The notes under the pieces: generated by a model
What the model was told of the DNA's origin: nothing
What the model saw: the letters and a program-made list of their open reading frames with translations, nothing else
Database searches by the model: none
Assembly (NCBI GenBank): GCA_020205615.1
Contig: CM035163.1
Location: forward strand, 45,601,652-45,665,651
Source: Panax quinquefolius
Taxonomy: Eukaryota > Streptophyta > Magnoliopsida > Apiales > Araliaceae
DNA length: 64,000 nucleotides
Reading direction: 5' to 3'
Shown here: positions 60,673 through 64,000 of the stretch, piece after piece
How positions within the stretch are numbered: position 1 is the first letter of the stretch
Layout of the letters: each line of letters starts with the position of its first letter
Position numbers and translations under genes: made by a program

Positions 60673-62640
60673 ATCTCCCACTTGCACTAAAAGCCAATCG
60701 TCATGGTATCTTATACTCTTCTTCTCTAAGTGACGATTATCCCGTCATTGTTGATAAGCTTTAGTTAATGGATATGTAATGTTGTTCTTGAGAGTCCACT
60801 ATCTCTATAGTGATTTCCCATCTTCAATGATTCTAATAATCAAATGAAAGTGCCACAACACATGTTTAGATCCAAGATGAGATTTAGAACTATTCCTAGT
60901 TCTCAGAATGAACTTTTAATCCAAACAATCAACTTGCAGCCTTCATTTATAGCTATATACTTTGTCTTTATCACTAAACCAAAGAACTCTTTCATTGTTT
61001 GGAACCTTTCCAATTCATCGCACCACTCGCTCAAGGTAACCTTTACCTTAAAGTGGATTTTTCGTCATCTCTTGGTCCGTCTCGAAAAACTTGAGTCCTG
61101 TTAAGCCCTCTAGTTTTAATTTAGACCCACCATGAATATGATCACATCCTTAGTGCCAAGTAAGCACTTTAAGATGTTTTTCACCGACTCATAGTGAACT
61201 TCTCCATAATACGACCGATCAACATCGTGTCTCGTACATTTCATTGCATACATGATATAGTTACTCATGTGATCTCTCTTTTGGAGTCTGTGGGGACTAT
61301 TAAGAGATATACACTCCATAGCTCATCAACACGAGACATCTCTTGAGTTTGCCATGCTAAACGACTTTAGCATCAAATGAATATACGCTCTTTGGGTTAA
61401 GTCGAGTATCCTTTAAATCTATCTATATAGATTTTATCCCCAATTAAGATACTCTTCCAAATCATTCATGGAGGAATATTTAGACAACTTTATCATTACC
61501 GATCAGCATTGGTATGTCATTCCTTATCCGTAGTAGTATATCAACATATAGTACTAGGAATGTCACGACGCCTCCCATCGACCCTTTTGTACACACTAGG
61601 TTCATTCTTATTTTTGATAAAATCAAACTCTTTTGATTGCCTCATCAAAACGAATGTTCCATATTTGAGAAACTTGCTTTAATCCATTTCTCTGAGTGAC
61701 TACAACACTTACCTCATCGTATGTAACTCGATCATCATCTTCTATGATTTGTACTCTCATCATCATCATCTATGATGAATCCATACCTCCTGTGTATCTT
61801 CTGTACTATTCCGCATTTACGATTCTATTGTGGTACAATAGGTATATCTATAGTGTTCCTCTTATTTGATTTATAGTGTTTTGTGGTTCTTGAACTCTTC
61901 AAGATCTATTATCCTCCCACTAGCCCTTTCAATGATAAACACCTTTATCTTAGAAGGCAGCGTGTTTCATAACAAACACCTTTTGCTAAGTAGAATTATA
62001 GAACATATACCCTAAACTTACTTTAGGATGTCCCACAAATCGACACTTGTCAAATCTTGTCCCAAGCTTATCCTTTGAAACCTTTTCACATAAGTCGACA
62101 ACCCTTATCTTAACATTCTTAAGATTAGAATCCTCCCCGTCCATAACTTTTATGGAGTCTTGGGGCGGATTTTGAGGTTACCTTTTCGTAGATATGCACC
62201 CATTTCTAGACATGATCCTGTAAGGATATTGGAATGCTCAGAAAAATCATTATGGACCGCATCTACGTCCAACAAGGTACGATTTTTCATTCAGATACAT
62301 CAATCAATTATCACAGATCAAGATGTGTCCATTATGAGAAAACCATTTGAGATGATCTAGAAACTTATCAGACAAGTATTTATTCCTCGATCTAATCAAA
62401 GAATCTTAATACTTTGCCAATTTGTTTCACTTCAATTCTTTTGAACCTTTCAAATAATTCACACTTGTATTTCAACAAATACATACATTCAACTCTTTGA
62501 ATGATCATCTCCTTTTCTTATACTAATTTGTTCAATATGCAAAATTATTTTCATGTAAGTCAAGTATACAAAATCCATTAAGTAATATTCAAGTTCTATA
62601 CAAAATATTATTATTATAAATAGAACAACAATTGTTCTTA
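60673..62640 (-). pseudogene. CopF2 integrase, truncated RT and RNase H remnant
   Basis: Same layout as CopF1: RNase H text near 60830-61060, YIMYAMKCTRHDVDRSYY and VKNILKCLLGTKDV (61116-61319), the box YVDI instead of YVDD at about 61538-61549, then about 85 bp more RT than CopF1 (61600-61680), and integrase C-terminal text with the WGGF and KVFVMK-like segments near 61950-62160. Most of the RT N-terminal half is missing. Polypurine tract at about 60673-60686. Confidence 0.8.
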
Positions 62641-63900
62641 ATTATAATACCAAAAATTTTATCATCCAACAATAAAAAAATGGAAATAATATTTCTAACA
62701 AGAACCGAATACAATAACAACTTATCGACTTAATAGATTTTCCCATAGGCATTGCTAAACTATAAGTTTCTATGGCTAATGTAAAGAACCTTTGCTTCAT
62801 TTCCCACATATAGATTACTTATATTTGTTTAGCTTTCTACTTCGCTTGGTCCTTTCATAAATCTATATTTATGATAACCAAAGCTCAGATCCAATACCCA
62901 AGTAGAACCTCGACTTAAAGAAAATTTCATTTTAATCTCATGAACAAAATCGATTTAGAAATCAAACTTCACTAAGCTTCTTTGGTTAGCCTCTCGCAAG
63001 ATGCTTCTCGCAGCTTTCTTTCCAAAGGTCCAAAGCTTATTGCAAAGGGAAGCAAACTCCTTTGCTATCCATATCGCTTTTGTTCTTATTATCCTTTGTT
63101 TATGCCTTTCTATTTACCTTCTTTGAATCGCTCTTTTATTTTAGAAGATCCTTTGGCCCCTACCAAGAAGACTTGATCTTTCTTGGTTGAAAGTGACTCT
63201 CAACATTTTTCAACATATTAAGCAAATCAATGAAAGTCGATATCTAGCTTGTTCATATGAAAAATTCACAACAATTGTGAAAGGAGTCCGGAGTGGGTGC
63301 AAGATCAAATCTCGCTCAACTCTCCATCCATGACAAAACCAATTGTCCTAATCGATCAATCAAATTGATTATGTTAAGAACTTTTTGTCTGCATACTATA
63401 TAGTGCCATCGGCCATTCTAGATCTAAGAGCTCCTTAGATATCTCGATATCTATCACCCCACTTTCCTCACCATCAACTACTTGATGTGCGGTGAATATA
63501 GTAGAGCATCCATAGTTTCATGTCGACGCCAAGCTCGTTACTCATGGATGCGAGCATGATGCATCGAGCCAATCAGGCATCATCTTGCCACTTTCTAAAA
63601 GTAACAATCTCTTCCTCGTAGGCATTGTCTCGCAACCATTGCAGGATAGGCGATATGACATAAGATAGCTTTTCAAATTATGAGAACTATTCTCAAATTC
63701 CTTAACCAATCCGCTTAATTCGGCCCGATTAATTTAGCATCTAATATGCTTCGCAGTTGATAGTAATTTTAGACATTGTAAAATTCTCAGAAATGAATTT
63801 GTATTTAACAACATTTTAACATACATTCTTTTATTAATTACCAAAATAATTTAGGTCTTGTTTTAAATTGGTATCTCCCACTATTTTCTTCAAACTATAT
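62641..63900 (-). pseudogene. CopF2 pre-integrase, protease and gag remnant
   Basis: It aligns with CopF1 29505-30800. The protease region lies near 62700-62930. The gag lysine-rich and knuckle region lies near 62990-63130, and capsid text continues to about 63800. No long frame survives, partly because of many small indels relative to CopF1. Confidence 0.7.
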
Positions 63901-64000
63901 TACCCTCACTTATATAGTTCTAAGCAAAATCTAATTAAAGATTTGCTAGTGAGAATAAGGATCCCATTTCAAATGTATATAGCCTTGTGGTGACAATACA

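Larger units (their letters stand above)
58214..64000 (-). mobile_element. CopF2: Ty1/copia element, runs past the right edge
   Basis: It begins TGTTAGGTTTGTAATATTC like CopF1 and matches it through the 3' LTR, RNase H, RT end, integrase, protease and gag up to the window end (63985 corresponds to about 30862 in CopF1). The TSD cannot be checked; GGCTG (58209-58213) would be its left half. It has the uninterrupted site into which ChrH inserted in CopF1. Confidence 0.9.

Noticed and set aside
1..64000. Host protein-coding gene, tRNA or rRNA gene
   Set aside because: Nearly all of the sequence is accounted for by LTR elements; I saw no cloverleaf or rRNA-like segment and no frame with a host domain. 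The antisense ORFs in TatB lie within the element.

Overview
The window is plant nuclear DNA made almost entirely of LTR retrotransposons inserted into one another. I find no host gene, rRNA, tRNA or CRISPR array. Plant Ty3/gypsy (Tat-type and chromovirus-type) and Ty1/copia elements, TG...CA termini, 5-bp target-site duplications (TSDs) and very AT-rich LTRs point to repeat-rich, probably heterochromatic DNA of a flowering plant. The species cannot be named from the sequence.

Layout by nesting. Working names: TatB, TatC = Tat-type gypsy; Chr = one chromovirus family; Cop = Ty1/copia; SireE = SIRE-like copia LTR. (1) Left edge: a Chr LTR (A1, 1-2305) has landed in the 3' end of an old copia (CopD, 2306-3458). 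(2) TatC starts at 3522 and runs past the right edge. Its 5' LTR is split by SireE (4051-46653) and by a solo Chr LTR (A3, 47699-50948). Its gag is split by a short chromovirus derivative (ChrG, 53695-57358, TSD TTGTT) and by a copia (CopF2, from 58214 to the edge). (3) TatB (5711-45928, TSD ACATA) lies inside SireE. (4) A solo Chr LTR (A2, 15003-36447, TSD TCCTT) lies inside TatB pol. (5) CopF1 (16253-35133, TSD CCCTA) lies inside A2. (6) ChrH (19830-29499, TSD ATAAT) lies inside CopF1. TatC > SireE > TatB > A2 > CopF1 > ChrH is therefore a six-layer nest whose insertion order is fixed by the sequence.

TatB is the most informative element: about 18.8 kb after removing its insertions. It has 2.7-2.8 kb LTRs, a PBS, gag, protease, a G-patch, RT, a second RNase H, an integrase with its D,D35E residues, then a 5.3 kb 3' region. 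That region holds two degenerate antisense ORFs resembling plant-mobile-domain and DUF7745 proteins, one with a possible antisense intron. All coding regions carry nonsense or frameshift changes, and no element here looks autonomous.

The least expected signal is structural. The Tat LTRs carry an array of short hairpins with a constant 8-nt loop and stems that change on both sides together. The chromovirus LTRs carry a second, unrelated set with another conserved loop. ChrG resembles a natural self-inactivating element: both of its LTRs lack the promoter region. CopF1 and CopF2 share the same damage in reverse transcriptase, suggesting a defective progenitor that moved in trans.
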